This document shows positions 48,403-60,441 of a stretch of 64,000 bases of DNA, piece by piece. The DNA comes from Arbacia lixula (Eukaryota > Echinodermata > Echinoidea > Arbacioida > Arbaciidae): the NCBI GenBank assembly GCA_963669155.1, contig OZ022587.1, positions 18,800,694 through 18,864,693 of the forward strand. Reading direction: 5' to 3'. Positions within the stretch are counted from its first letter, which is position 1. The number at the start of each line of letters is the position of its first letter. The position numbers and the translations under genes were made by a program. The notes below the pieces were generated by a model. That model ran no database searches. It was not told the origin of the DNA and saw nothing but the letters and a program-made list of their open reading frames with translations.

Positions 48403-48791
48403 TCTTCTTCCTCAACCTGGATATTATGAAAACATCTTCCCTTTTCCTTATTTTCTTTATCTCTTTTTTTTGGCTCACCTGAACGAAGTTCGGATGAGAC
48501 CTAGTAATCACTTTTCCTGTTAGTCTGTTAGTCTGTTTATTGATAGCGAAATCAGGCAATGTCAGGCGAGGCTCGTGGTTTCCCTTTCTATCGTTTCCCT
48601 TTCTTAGTTTTTTCTCGTTCTCCATCATCGCATCCTTCCCTCTCTCTCTACCGCCAAACGCCCTTCATATCAGTTGCCATAAACCAATGAAAATGTAAAA
48701 GAATTTCAAAAGTACCGCCGTTTAAACTTCCCGTCCCTCGCTACTATATAATGGCACATGTCTTACTACCGGCTCGAGATAGCCCTTGCAC

Positions 48792-48796
<5 letters not shown>

Positions 48797-48822
<26 letters not shown>

Positions 48823-49100
48823 CCATACACACACACACACACATACACACACACACACATACACACACACACACACACACATACATACACACACAACACA
48901 CACATACACACACAGGCACACACATACACACACTCACACACAGACACAGACACAAAACACACACACGCACACATACACACACATGCATACACATACACAC
49001 GCACTCACACACATACACACACACACATTAACATACATATATATGCACACATGCACACACATACACACATACGCACACACTCACACATCTATATATGTAC
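48797..49100 (+). repeat. (CA)n-rich tract, ~300 bp
   Basis: CA repeats with regular TA and GC interruptions. The His/Thr-rich (+) and Val/Cys-rich (-) frames are artefacts. Confidence 0.95.
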
Positions 49101-49899
49101 GTATATATTTATTTATAAAATGTTATATTCAATTGTTTACAACAATGTCAATTTCACGTTAACTGAGAAAAAAAAAATAGGTTGTACACCCTGTATTGGA
49201 ATGTTTAAAAAAAACAGGAACAAATTTAATCTTGTTTCCAGATTCTTCTCATTAAAGGTACGGTTAGTGCAGTTTTTCTTAATATTTATAGATTCCAACA
49301 TTGTAACGTTCCTATTTGTTCTGAACATTCTGTCTGAAAATGAAGGTTTCGAAGCAAGCTTTTGAATCAACTTTATTTTATCTTGAATTTAATTAACACT
49401 TTCATTCTGACTACCTGTAAAAAAATAACATTCTTTTTTGACTTGGTGCTGAAAACATCGCAATGAAAAATTGGCGCTCGAAAAAAAATATTATAACATT
49501 AATTGATATACAGAGACAACATACTGAACATAACTGAAATGCTTGCGTAATATACATGTATCATATTTGTATTTTGTTTATCATAAAACACACTTAAGTA
49601 TTATGTTAACACTTTTAGATACAATGGAGGCATAAAACAACGCAATTAAATTCAGTGTGTTTATTCATTCCATTTTAAAAAACAAAAGTAAACATAGACA
49701 AATAAATACATACGTGCATACATCTATCTAAAAATATTAGCATAATCTATAATTATAGGAATGGATGAGAACTTTTAAAAAGTCCATAGGGCCTTATGAA
49801 CAAATTGTCGGGACTAAAATATAACAATTTTGGCATAATGAATAATCATAATTGTAGTTGTCAATCGAAACAAATCCAAGCGAATCACAATTATAAAGA

Positions 49900-50425
49900 T
49901 CAATGATGTAAACAATATCAATAATTCTGTAAGAAAAGCTGTTTTAATGATTTGTTAAATAATCTTGGATAAGAATGGGAACGAACGGTGCTTGATAATA
50001 TGTTCCAAACAATAATATTGGCAGATTAAACCGGACAGACTTTTTTTTTAGATATAGTTTTAGTGACTTTATACATATGAAAGGAATTACCTATGCGGGT
50101 CTCATATTTGTGAACATCTTTATTGAGACAAAACACCTCTAGAATATTTAAGGATAATAAATGTTGATAGTGACAAAAGTCAAGTAATGAAATATAACAC
50201 AAATAAATATTCATAAATACACCAAGGATATTAACACTATTTGATTTTTGTAGAGGGTTTCAACCAATAGATATTATGATATTTTGTAATGCATTTGATA
50301 CACAACTATATCTACTAAATGGAACAAAATGTATTTTCTCAAACTTAACTAAAAGTTTGTTAGCATTAAACCATGCAATAACTGTATACCATTTAATTCA
50401 AATGTTCTATCATCAGCATATCATA
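49900..50425 (-). mobile_element. Decayed LINE reverse transcriptase fragment
   Basis: On the complement, from about 50385 down, a frame reads WFNANKLLVKFEKIHFVPF and later NSVNILGVFMN, the 'WF..NKL.lN..KT.f..F' and 'vk.LGv.iD' motifs of LINE polymerases. Further on come VHKYETR and, at about 50000-49950, NIIVWNILSS with FNKSLKQLFL, the C-terminal 'H.Y.TR ... WN.L ... FK..LK..LL' block. Single stops and an apparent internal deletion between LGVFMN and the C-terminal part show it is inactive. Probably of the L2/CR1/Rex kind. Confidence 0.75.
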
Positions 50426-50580
50426 CAAAGTCAAATTATCGGGCGATTTGGTTATATCATTGATATATAATATAAATTTAATTCAATGTCAACTGAACTC
50501 GATGATGACAATAATGATGACGATGATGACGATGATAATGACACTAGCACTCAATCGGTCCTCATTGACGAGGTTTATTG

Positions 50581-50812
50581 TCATTTGGTCCAATCCCAGA
50601 TGGTGTACTCACCATTTCGTCTACAAGGAAGCACTTAAAAATACCGTTTTAGATTAAAATACTAGGTTAACTTATCAACAACTCTAACCTACACCATAAC
50701 CTTAGCCGTTAACCCTAATCCAGACCCCCTAGCCTAACCCTAACCCATACATATCAGCATATGATGGTAGACGAAATAGTGAGTGGACCAAATGGGATTG
50801 GACCAAATGGCA
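50581..50812. repeat. Inverted-repeat element with telomere-like core
   Basis: Left arm 'atttggtccaatcccagatgg...ctcaccatttcgtctac' and right arm 'gtagacgaaatagtgag...tgggattggaccaaat' are inverted copies. The 140-bp interior ends in degenerate TTAGGG repeats read on the complement ('ctaaccctaaccc' near 50733-50745, with 'ttaaccctaatcc' before it). Same design as 261-478. Confidence 0.65.
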
Positions 50813-51030
50813 AATCACCGTTGACGATACGGCCGACCAGTCTCGACAGGGCTGGACGTGCCTGTGGTGAAAGCCAATCTAAAGGTCCACATCGCATGGC
50901 CTGGAGGGCAGGCTTACCTGGAATGCCAGCTATGCTACAACGAAACTTTTCCAACAATTCGTTCTTAGCATCGTCAACACCCGCTCGTTTGACATACAAT
51001 CTGACGGGGTGTATTGTTTTCAGGTCATTG
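50770..51030 (+). repeat. Dispersed repeat, second copy of 35.28 kb
   Basis: See the copy at 35280-35530. The ordered shared strings are 'gtctcgacag', 'gaaagccaatctaaaggtc', 'ggaatgccagctatgct' and 'ctcgtttgac'. It abuts the telomere-like element on its left. Confidence 0.65.
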
Positions 51031-51125
51031 CCGAAAACCCGTAATATTATAGCCATATCATAGCAAGGATGTATGAACCAGTAAATCCTTGCTTATATGA
51101 CATGCCCATCCACTGCTAGCCTATG

Positions 51126-51307
51126 TACTAGGCTGTGAGGTGCATGGGCACAACCCAGTCTGTCAACAACTATGTCTGGTAACACAGACTACGCCCTTAT
51201 GACGTCTAGCTCCTCTGGCTTCGAGGATGGGATTGGGGCATAGTCTGTGTTACCAGACATAATTGTTAACAGACTGAGTTGTGTCCATGCACCTCACAGC
51301 CTAGTAC
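51126..51307. mobile_element. GTACTAGGC hairpin MITE, complete copy
   Basis: Almost the whole 182 bp is one inverted repeat: GTACTAGGCTGTGAGGTGCA at the left and its exact complement at the right. The arms continue through 'cagtctgt.aacaa.tatgtctggtaacacagact'. Relatives lie at 53780-53965 (complete) and 11503-11635 (half). Confidence 0.85.
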
Positions 51308-52005
51308 CTTTAGGCCAATCCACCGGAAACACGACTCTACCATCGTTTCCCAACTTTTTTTTTTAATGCAGGGAAATGTTTTAGCTGCTTGATCATCCTT
51401 TTGGTGGGCCTACTATTTACCAAGCTAGGCAACAACCCCCCCCCCCCCCCCCCAATAAAAATACAAAAAAAATGTACATCAATATGCGTCTCTCCTCATC
51501 TCCCGTCGTCTGCAACCTCCTCATTTCCCATTCTCCTCTCGTTCTCTCTTTGTCGGTTTCTCTGTATGTGTGTTTGTCTGTCTGTCTCCATATCAGTGTC
51601 TGTCTCTCATTTTCACTCTTTAGCGATCTTATCTTCAACCACTTGGAAATACCACGCTGTTCCGGTATGAACTCAGACAATCGCGATCTTGCCAAGGAGT
51701 ACTGTACCGTAAAAAAGCCTGCACGTGTCCAGAATAAAAGTTGTTCCATTTTGTAAATGGACGCTGGCTCCGGAACTTTATTATCACAGGCAATGACGTG
51801 TAATGTATTCGAGAACAATGCATGTTCTTATTCATATTGCGATTCATTGCCAAGATCGTGATTGTGTGACTAGAAATTTGCTCTTGATCAAGTCTGTATA
51901 GTGCATACACACATGGCAAGGACTCGCTAGTTGCTTTCAAGGACCACTCCGTAAAGTACGGGAAGTTGGTTTCACATTTACTTTCAAAATATGGATCTCA
52001 AGAAT

Positions 52006-52029
52006 GGGGGGGGGGGGGGGGGGGGGGGG
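52006..52029 (+). repeat. Poly-G run (24 nt)
   Basis: Longest uninterrupted G run in the window. Confidence 0.95.
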
Positions 52030-52669
52030 AAAGATCCATAGCAGAGGTCAGACGTCACATGAACTCCACTCTAACAATACCAACGGGCAGGTGACGGGTG
52101 AAAACCAACGGGGGGATTGGCGTTTGTCAAACAGCTGACACACATAACTTATGTGGAGAAGTCAATGTCAAATTCAAATTCAACAACATACATGGCACGC
52201 AAGGGGGGGGGGGGGGGGTACGTCTTTTCAAAACTATTTTATTCTTCGACGGACTTTCGTCAAACATTTGCTCATACATTTCATTCGTCGATCTTGCTGC
52301 TTTTATCAAAACCAATTTAACCTCAGAGTGGACTTTTCCTTAAAGTGAAACACCATTCAGTGCATAGTTAAACGTCGATGTCAATACCTTATCCGTTCAA
52401 TCATGATGTGCACAATGAATGCTAACATGCTGCTAGCTATCGGGAATGCAAAGCTGAGTGTGTAGTGTGACTACCAGGCTGTGCACGTCCAATTCAAACT
52501 GTTCATATGGAGGTCTGATTAGTTTTTTACCCTCTAGACCAGGTCCCCCAGTCACAGCGAATGAATACGACCACACATACAGACAAACAGAAAGTAGTTG
52601 ATGTTTCTTTTCTGATTGTAGCTTCAACTGAAAATCCTTCAAGAACTACTGTCAGTTATTGTATGAATC

Positions 52670-52910
52670 ACTACCACCATCATTATCACCACCACCACCC
52701 ACAACCACCGCCACCACCACCACCACCATCAACAACAACAACAACAACCACCACTATTACCACCACCACCATCACCACCACCACTACCGCCGCCACCACC
52801 ACCACCACCACTACCGCCGCCACCACCGCCACCACCACCACCATCACCATCACCACTACCACCACCACCACCACCACCACCACCACCACCACCACCACCA
52901 CACACAACCA
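52670..52910 (+). repeat. (CCA)n trinucleotide tract
   Basis: About 240 bp of CCA/CAC triplets with ATC, CGC and AAC interruptions. The poly-His, poly-Thr, poly-Gly and poly-Val frames are artefacts. Confidence 0.95.
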
Positions 52911-53779
52911 CCTGCAACCACCCATAACCACCTCTCTCAACACTGGCGGTCAGGCATGTTTTGAAACTATCGTCAAACTCGCGTTTGTGTCTGTTCTCGC
53001 TTGTCCCACCAACCTGAGACCTGTATCACAAAGAGCTACGATTGATCTTACGATTGATCTTGATCGTAAATCCATATCACAAAGCACCTACGATCGATAT
53101 TGATCGTAACTTGCAATTGATATTGGTCATAGCATGTGTGCATATATCGTAGCTATAAGATTGATTACAATATCATTCTTAGGTTTGGACTTACAATAAA
53201 TAACACTGACGATTTGTGAAACGTTGACTTGCAATAGATGGCAATTGTGGAATCCATTGTAAAGTTACTCTTTGTAAAACAGGACCATAAACAGCGGTCA
53301 CGTTCATCCTGATGATATTTCCCTTTAAGAAATACAACTTCGCGATCTGCGTAAGTCATTATTCACATAATGGTGGTTTGGTCCATATTTCATCTGGTAC
53401 ATCATTTTGTTACCCTCACTTTCCACTATGCATAGTCGTGCGTTTTAAATAGCAAGAGTACATACAGAAAAAGTTATCATACAACAGTACACTGGAAGTC
53501 AATGCGGTATCATCATCGACGTCGTGAATATGAGACCATGGCAACAGAATAGGTAGCTATCAATGGAAATAATTTGCAATTATTTGCAATAAGTAATTAC
53601 TAGATAGTAGATCTAGTCAGCAAACATGTTAATCAATGATTGTGTTGGAAAACACAATTACGTGATAAGTGCACAGAGGTTTATGCAGTACTGTCGATCG
53701 GTACTCAACGCGACTCATGCACAAGGAAACGGAGATAATGGATTCATTTCGACACTTTCTATTGAAAATGTAGCCTAGT

Positions 53780-53965
53780 TACTAGGCTGCGGAGTGCATG
53801 GACACAAATGAGTCTGTTAAAAACTATGTCTAGTAATACAGACTAGGTCCTAATCTCACTGACTTCCCCGGACTCTCCTCTTCCTCAAGAATCCAGGGCA
53901 GTGGGATTAGGGCCTAGTCTGTATTACCAGACATAGTTGTGTCCATGCATTCCGCAGCCTAGTAT
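53780..53965. mobile_element. GTACTAGGC hairpin MITE, diverged complete copy
   Basis: Arms 'ttactaggctgcggagtgca' and 'tgcattccgcagcctagta', with 'tagtaatacagactagg' and its complement further in. The 51.1-kb copy gives the same fold. Confidence 0.8.
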
Positions 53966-54046
53966 CTACATGATCTAGGCTCTTGAATATGTCGGAGGAG
54001 CCTCTTTTGTTTGCAATATGCCTTAAAATGTAATTACCCCATCTCC

Positions 54047-54091
54047 CCACCCCCCCCTCTCTCTCTTTCTTTCTTTCTTTTCCTCCCTCCC

Positions 54092-54133
<42 letters not shown>

Positions 54134-54310
54134 TTCTTTCTCCCTCCATCTCTCCCCCTCTCTCTCTATCTCTCTCTCTCTCTCTTCCCCCCCTCTCTCT
54201 CTCTCTCTCTCTCCCTCTCTCTCTCTCTCTCGTCCTTTCTCCCTCCATCTCTCTCCCTCCCCCCCCCTCTCTCTCTCTCTCTCTCTTTCTCTTCCTCCCT
54301 CTCTACCCCC
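54047..54310 (+). repeat. CT-rich low-complexity tract
   Basis: Polypyrimidine tract of CT units and C-runs. Frames on both strands are artefacts. Confidence 0.9.
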
Positions 54311-54848
54311 ATTATCCCTGTTCCCTCCACCCCTCTTACTTGCTTACTGCAAGCACCCTCAGTTTATCATATCGAGCTATTTCGTCACATCGGGCGAATG
54401 AAGACGCCCCTAATAGCACTTCTCTCGATGCTGCGGTCAAACTCTGTTTCCATCCTTCCTCAATAATCTTTCATAAGGAGATTATTAATGATTCGCCCTC
54501 ATCGGCGGAGAACCTTTTAATTTTGTCACAATTTTCTTATTAGGTGATCCGCCCTCCCAATATTGAACATAAACTGTTCGCATAATATTATGTTTCAGGT
54601 CATTTTAAGCATTTCAATTCCAATTGTATCAGAGCCTGTCATCTTGAGTCATGTTCATGCAATAACAAGACCATGCGCGTGCGTGAAAGTTGAAAGTTGG
54701 CGCGCACTTGTGCTTTCCTTTGTGCAAATGTTGTGAAAAACATCAATATCGGCTATAGCTCCCCAGCACGGACAGAGATCCCCCAAGTTTTAAATAATAT
54801 TCTGAAAGAGCGTGACACATCGAATTGATTCCATGTTTCATTTAACAC

Positions 54849-55354
54849 TTAATGAAATGGTTCACCCTGAAATTAGTATTGGTTAAATAAAAGCAGACAC
54901 ATAAAAGAAACATATTGGTGAAGCTTTGACAAAAATCGGTCAAAGGAAAAGAAAATTATTTGATTTTAAAATTTTGATTTTGTGACGTCACGTGTGAGTT
55001 GCTCTCCAAATGTTTTGTACATTTTTTTTTCTAAAAATGTGCATTCTCTCAAAATATCATACATCCTTGTAGCAATGCTGTGCATGTGATACATTATCCG
55101 AAAAACGTTTTTACACACAAACCTTTATAAAAAATAATCATTCTGTTGTCAAAAACAGAAAAAGAGCAACAATGATTAAATTGTACACAACATATGGGAG
55201 AGCACCTCGCACGTGACGTCACAAAATTGAAATTTCAAAATCTAATAACTCTCTTCCATTTTGACCGATTATCGTCAAATCTTCTTTAATATGTTTCTTT
55301 CGTGTTTCTGCGTTTATTGAAACAAACTTATTTTCAGGGTGAACTATCCCTTCA
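54849..55354. mobile_element. MITE of family 1, second copy
   Basis: Left arm 'aatggttcaccctgaaat', 'agaaacatattggtgaa' and 'gacaaaaatcggtcaaagg'; right arm 'gaccgattatcgtcaaatc', 'aatatgtttctttcgtg' and 'ttcagggtgaactatccctt'. Central 'gtgacgtcac' appears in both arms (about 54983 and 55214), as in the 2.3-kb copy. Confidence 0.75.
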
Positions 55355-56027
55355 AATTCCTCATGTCGCCATCATATTGCAATATGATTTGAAAAAAAAA
55401 TGTCATCATCGATGTCATGTACTCTTTTTTTTTCATTTGAGTCTTTGGAAGTTATCAATTTGCTCCCTGATCTTACTATTTTGTACCTGAGGCATTTCTC
55501 TATAGCATGAGTTATCGTTACTTTATTTTCAGTAGATATTTATTTAGAGAGAGAAAATGGACATTTTGGCCATGAAGGCATGCCAAAAAAAAAAAGAAGT
55601 ATAGTGCGCCTATTCCATACAGGAAAAGCAGCCCAACCAGTTGAAACATTTTCGCCTTGAAACATTATAAAATGGCATTCTGTCCATTATTCAAATATTC
55701 AGGATTTTCTCATTATTATCTGATTTTCCTCAAGCTTCAATCTCTCTGCTTGGTAGATTTTCAGCCTCGATCATGACTATTGACATGATTGAGAGCAGAG
55801 CAATTTTATTTGGACTGGATTACAACTTTTACCATGATGCCGTTTCTTAAAACGAGCCAGCTCATTGGCACTGTGAAAGTTTAGCCGACATCATTATGTA
55901 GTTTAATCTCTTCGACGTCCAAGGCCAAAAGAAATATCCTTACCACCAAAAAGCCACACCACCGTGTCTATTGATGATGATTACGCCGAGCGTAAGTAGG
56001 TGGGGGTTGATTGAGGCGTGTACTAAT

Positions 56028-56276
56028 CTACCCCAATATGACAAAAGGAAGCAACTACCAAAATAGACTTTTCTTGTAAATGAGCAAAATGTGTCTGTCA
56101 CTTGCATTGACATCAGTGCGACACCACATGATGTTAGATTGAATATCTCGCTGCAAGATGAGTATTTCTTGTCAAGATTTTGCCTGTATGTAGGGAATGA
56201 TGGGTACAATCTCAGAATACCAATAACCCAGATTTGAGCCATTTGTTACTTGCCTCCTTTTGTCAGAGTAGGGTAG
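56028..56276. mobile_element. MITE with CTACCC/CTGCCC ends, copy 2
   Basis: Ends CTACCCCAATATGACAAAAG and CTTTTGTCAGAGTAGGGTAG complement-paired. The interior matches 42881-43115 in the opposite orientation ('aaatgagcaaaatgtgtct.tcacttgcattg'). TAAT stands just outside both ends. Confidence 0.8.
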
Positions 56277-56429
56277 TAATGTGTTCACGCGTCAAGGTCA
56301 TTTTGTGATTAAACTTATCCGTTTCGTGATCATTAGGGAATACATTAGTGAAAGCTGTGTGACTCACATGTTCAAGGATAACTGGCCAAAATCACCAATG
56401 TATTAATGAATCATGAAATTAGTCATAGG

Positions 56430-56636
56430 GGTCGAATACAAAGGAAACGTAGCTTCAGCCTCAGCCTTTTTAGTTGGGGTCTGACATGACTGAGTTTACG
56501 ACAGCTAAAGCGCTTTCCATCTCCCTCCTTGTACAAAGAAATTACAAATGCAGAGAGGGAAAGCAGTTTCGGTTTCGTAAACTCAGACCTCGCCGAAAAT
56601 GCCGATGCTGAAGCTACGTTTGCGTTGCATTCGACC
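56430..56636. mobile_element. MITE with GGTCGAATAC ends
   Basis: Ends GGTCGAATACAAAGGAAACG and, inverted, CGTTTGCGTTGCATTCGACC. 'tagcttcagcctc' and 'ctgagtttacga' pair with their complements in the right arm. Non-coding. Confidence 0.7.
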
Positions 56637-56759
56637 GCTATTACTAATGCTCTGTCCGCGTCGTCGTCTCTTTACCTCATTCTCCTCCTCTGCTTTTCTC
56701 TCTCTTCCATACATGTGAGCTTGTAACCTCATTTAAGTTGCCACAAGGCTGTAAGAATC

Positions 56760-57385
56760 TTCATACATCCTTTGTTGCCTACTGCTCCATTCTCTCTCCA
56801 GCGTTCGCAACCCTCCCCTCCTCCCTGTATACCTCTCCCCCCCCCCCCATCCTCACCCCCTCCCCTCCCTCTCTCGCCCTCTCTCTTTCTAAACATGATC
56901 TACCAACGGCTCATTATAGTTGCCCAGTGATCCATCCTCTCTCCTTCGTTCGCGCCCCTCCCTTCCTCCCCGTCTACCCCCCCCCCCCCTCCCATCCCCT
57001 CCCTCTCTCTCCCTCTCTCTTTCTAAACATGATCTACCGACCATGCCGACGGCTCATTATAGTTGCCCACTGCTCCATCCTCTCTCCTTCGTTCGCGCCC
57101 CTCCCTTCCTCCCCGTCTACCTCCCCACCCCCTCCCCCACCCCCACCCCCATCCCCTCCCTCTCTCTCCCTCTCTCTTTCTAAACATCATCTACCAAGGG
57201 CTCATTATAGTTGCCCAGTGATCCATCCTCTTTCCTTCGTTCGCGCACTTCCCCTCTCCCCGTCTACCTCTCCCCTCCCCCCCCCCCAATCCCCTCCCTT
57301 TCTTTTCCTCTCTCTTTCCATGGACCCTACCATGCTCTTTCTAAACATGATTTCCCGACGGCTGATTATAGTTGCCCACCGTGCA
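56760..57385 (+). repeat. Minisatellite of four ~134-160-bp units
   Basis: The anchor string ctaaacatgatctacc (with variants) recurs at about 56889, 57023, 57180 and 57340. Between anchors the order is 'ggctcattatagttgccca', 'tccatcctctctccttcgtt', a C-run block and 'ccctctctctttctaaac'. Unit length varies with the C-runs. A 233-codon Ser/Pro/Leu frame (56738-57439) spans it, but the unit length is not a multiple of three, so it is not a repeat protein. Confidence 0.8.
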
Positions 57386-58084
57386 CACGTCCACCAGGCC
57401 AGGGCCTCGCTGGCCTCGCTGCCCGAGGGGACCTCGTGAGGTCAATAAGACGGAGAGGAGAAGATGAGATGCAGTCTGACTCGCCTAGCCTCCACTCCAG
57501 ACTCAGGGACGTGTATAATACAAACGCTCCATAACACACTCGGACTTACGATTCTCACTACAATCCCTACTTGTTCTCTTCGGGTTCTTACTCATAAAAG
57601 AGTTGACGGGGATTAGTCTACATCTGCCAGTCCCGTTTTTAATTTGCATTATAATCATACATCTACATGCTACAGGGCCGGCCATGCCACGGACCCTCAA
57701 AAACAGGTAAAAATAAACTTTGTAGGCAATAGTTATAGTGAGCTTGTTGATTTGGACTTATTCATCGATGGAAGAACCGACAGAAGTACAGTACATTTAT
57801 AATTAACTTAGGTGTAGATTTTGTCACCACTATCGGAGCACTTTGATGGACAGCACTTAGACATTAGAATTATTTCTGATGTCTGAAGTGAAGATATTCT
57901 TCAGACTTCAGAAAAAAAATAACATTTCTAGAGCCTTTTGCAAAGAGGAAGGATGCAAATGTTCCAGATATTTGGTTTTGGTAGTGGAGCGATCACGTAA
58001 CCAAGCCAGTACTGGCTGTGCGAATAATAAATGTCATAACGCCTGGAAACCAGCCTACTGTCTGGGGCTATGATAACAATACTG

Positions 58085-58150
58085 AGTCGAGACCTCTGCT
58101 GTGCGTCGTCTCGCGAATGAATAACAAAACACCAGACCCCGCCAAACCAT
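58085..58150 (-). repeat. Dispersed repeat, inverted copy of 34.02 kb
   Basis: Reads 'gagacctctgctgtgcgtcgt' through 'accagaccccgccaaaccatg', the reverse complement of the gene B intron copy. Confidence 0.55.
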
Positions 58151-59479
58151 GACCTTATTATAAGGTCACGTACGACTTACGATAGCATGCCCATGAGACC
58201 TATGGAAAGCACCACGAAACAAAATGACATACACTGCTAGACGCGTATCTGTGTAGGCAAAGAAATGACGGGTTGCGAAAGTAATTCCCAAACCATCCAA
58301 TGTTGGTAACTACCAGCACAATGTCAATGACTTAACCCTTTGTACGCCAAATCACCTGTTTCTCCATGAGGTTTACATGTATTGCATGTGGACTAGTGCA
58401 TTCAAGGCACATCAAGAGAAAAACGTTAAATACACCTGCAGTACTGTTCAGGAAAAAAAAACACCACTACATTTGATATTGTAGTTCAAAAGAGCAGCGG
58501 TTTCTTTGGCACACAAACATGACAAAGTTAGTGTATATCGAGCAGTTTTGTTAATGTTAAAGGTAGCCGGTCCCTTTTGCAGACCTAATTCTGAAAATAT
58601 AACCTTTCCGTGGAATCGACAAAGCGTAATATTGGGTTTTGAGGAAATAATCTTCGATAATTGATCGAGCTTTCTTTTTTTCGTACCACGAAAATAGTCG
58701 TTATTTCAAAAAGTCAACGGTCGGCAATAAATTTTAATCAAATCTCAGTGTTGGATTTTAATTTATTCTACGGGGGTTAAAGTGCTTTTGACCTTGAAAT
58801 TTCACAATTGGTATCGCAAAGATATGTGCTGAATATGTGAACACTTTTGTGGAGTTTGCAGATGTTTGTAAAAGGGACAGGCCATCTGAAATATTGGTAT
58901 TGGTTTATTCTTGAAAGATACATCAACATTTCCTGTGTTCCTTCTGCACTGCAATGCACCTGGTTCCCCTTTGGCTGTCAGCACTCTCTCTAAATTCCAG
59001 CCAAGTCGGTTACCTTATTTCAGTTTCTCGGACATAGATAATAATTCTCGTTCCGCTTTTGGAGAGCTATATATCAAATACAATATGGCCTTACGTCTTT
59101 TTGCCTTATTGCTGCAGGTGCATACAAAGATAGTAATCAGAATGTTTCTTCGCGTAAGCAAAGAGTTCCAATGCTATCTCATAAGACCTTGTCCCAACGC
59201 CAAATGCGTTAAGAAGTGACTCTACCGCAATCGTTAAGGAGTTCAGAGGCGCTAGAGGTGCTAGGACTTAAATTGGAAGAAAACTTCAAGTTCATGAACG
59301 TCTTTCAGAAACAAAGTGCTTTTTTAACATTTGAGACAATTAGTCGTATCTACCGTTTAGGTTCAATGAAGAAAATTGAAAAGATACAATGTACAAGGTC
59401 ATATTAAGGGCGAGGTCGCAATAATCTGTAGATCGGCATAATGAATGTTAACTTAAAAGTACACGAGCGTGACCACTAT

Positions 59480-59715
59480 CGATGGGGAGTAGAGGTGCGC
59501 ACGGGCTTCGCGAAAGGCCTGTTGACCCGTATACATCGCTCACGCGCGTTACGTGTTCGACGAACTGCATGGTTACATACAAGATCGGACTCCTCGAAGT
59601 TGACCGAAGGTGCTGTCTGATGGCTATGCTGCAATGCTCTCACCACTTGTGTGTACATGCGCCGTAATTTATCAAAGATTACTGTTGATATCGCACGCGC
59701 GCAAGATCGCGACTA
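59480..59715 (+). repeat. Dispersed repeat, second copy of 35.93 kb
   Basis: Contains 'ggggagtagaggtgc', 'gaaaggcctgttgacc', 'ggctatgctgcaatgctc', 'acatgcgccgtaa' and 'tgatatcgcacgcgc', in the same order as the gene B intron copy. Confidence 0.7.
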
Positions 59716-60409
59716 TTGAAGTTTTACCTATTTTAAGTGTGGCAGGGGGCTGATAGGACCTGCGCCCTCTATAAACTTTATCTTGCCAGTTGTATGAGCC
59801 TTGAAGATGACGTTTGTTTGTGGTCGCACATTGGCGACGCGTTTCCGCTCTGGGACCCTGTCATGCGTTTTGTGCTTGTGTGCTAGGAGTAGGCTCTGGA
59901 AAGATGGAGGAACGTGGAAAGATATTGGCGCCAGCGATACCCCTTACCTACCATGACTTCTAAATACATGAAGTGGAATAGTTACGAGCGGACACACTGG
60001 CTGCCCGGTGTACATGCATATATGGAAGCAGGAGACCGTCAAAAACATGGATATACACATACAAAAATATTACGCTCACGCGCAGACACACACTCACTCA
60101 CCTGCTTCCTCTCTCTCCTTTGTCTCCCCTCTCTCCCTGACTGCTTTGCTCCCATGCATTATACCACAACATCCCATAATATTAATGATATACTATAATC
60201 ACCCCCCCCCCACACACACACACACACACACCGTCCGTCTCACAATAGCACCCTCCCTCACCCACCACCTGCCTCCACTCTGCAAGCATTCATTATTCCA
60301 TTAATCCCAACCCACTGAACCCGATTCAATTATGTGTTTGCACAACGGCTCGAATGTAATGCTATGCTGTCTGGAAGGCACCCACACTCTCACGCTCTCT
60401 CTATCTCCC

Positions 60410-60441
<32 letters not shown>

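Noticed and set aside
48751-49365. His/Thr-rich 204-codon frame
   Set aside because: Translation of the CA microsatellite.
50754-51063. 100-codon frames on both strands over the dispersed repeat
   Set aside because: The related copy at 35.28 kb does not keep the same reading frame, so coding is not supported.
56738-57439. 233-codon Ser/Pro-rich frame
   Set aside because: It spans a minisatellite whose units (134-160 bp) shift frame, so the repeated protein sequence is not maintained; composition alone keeps it open.
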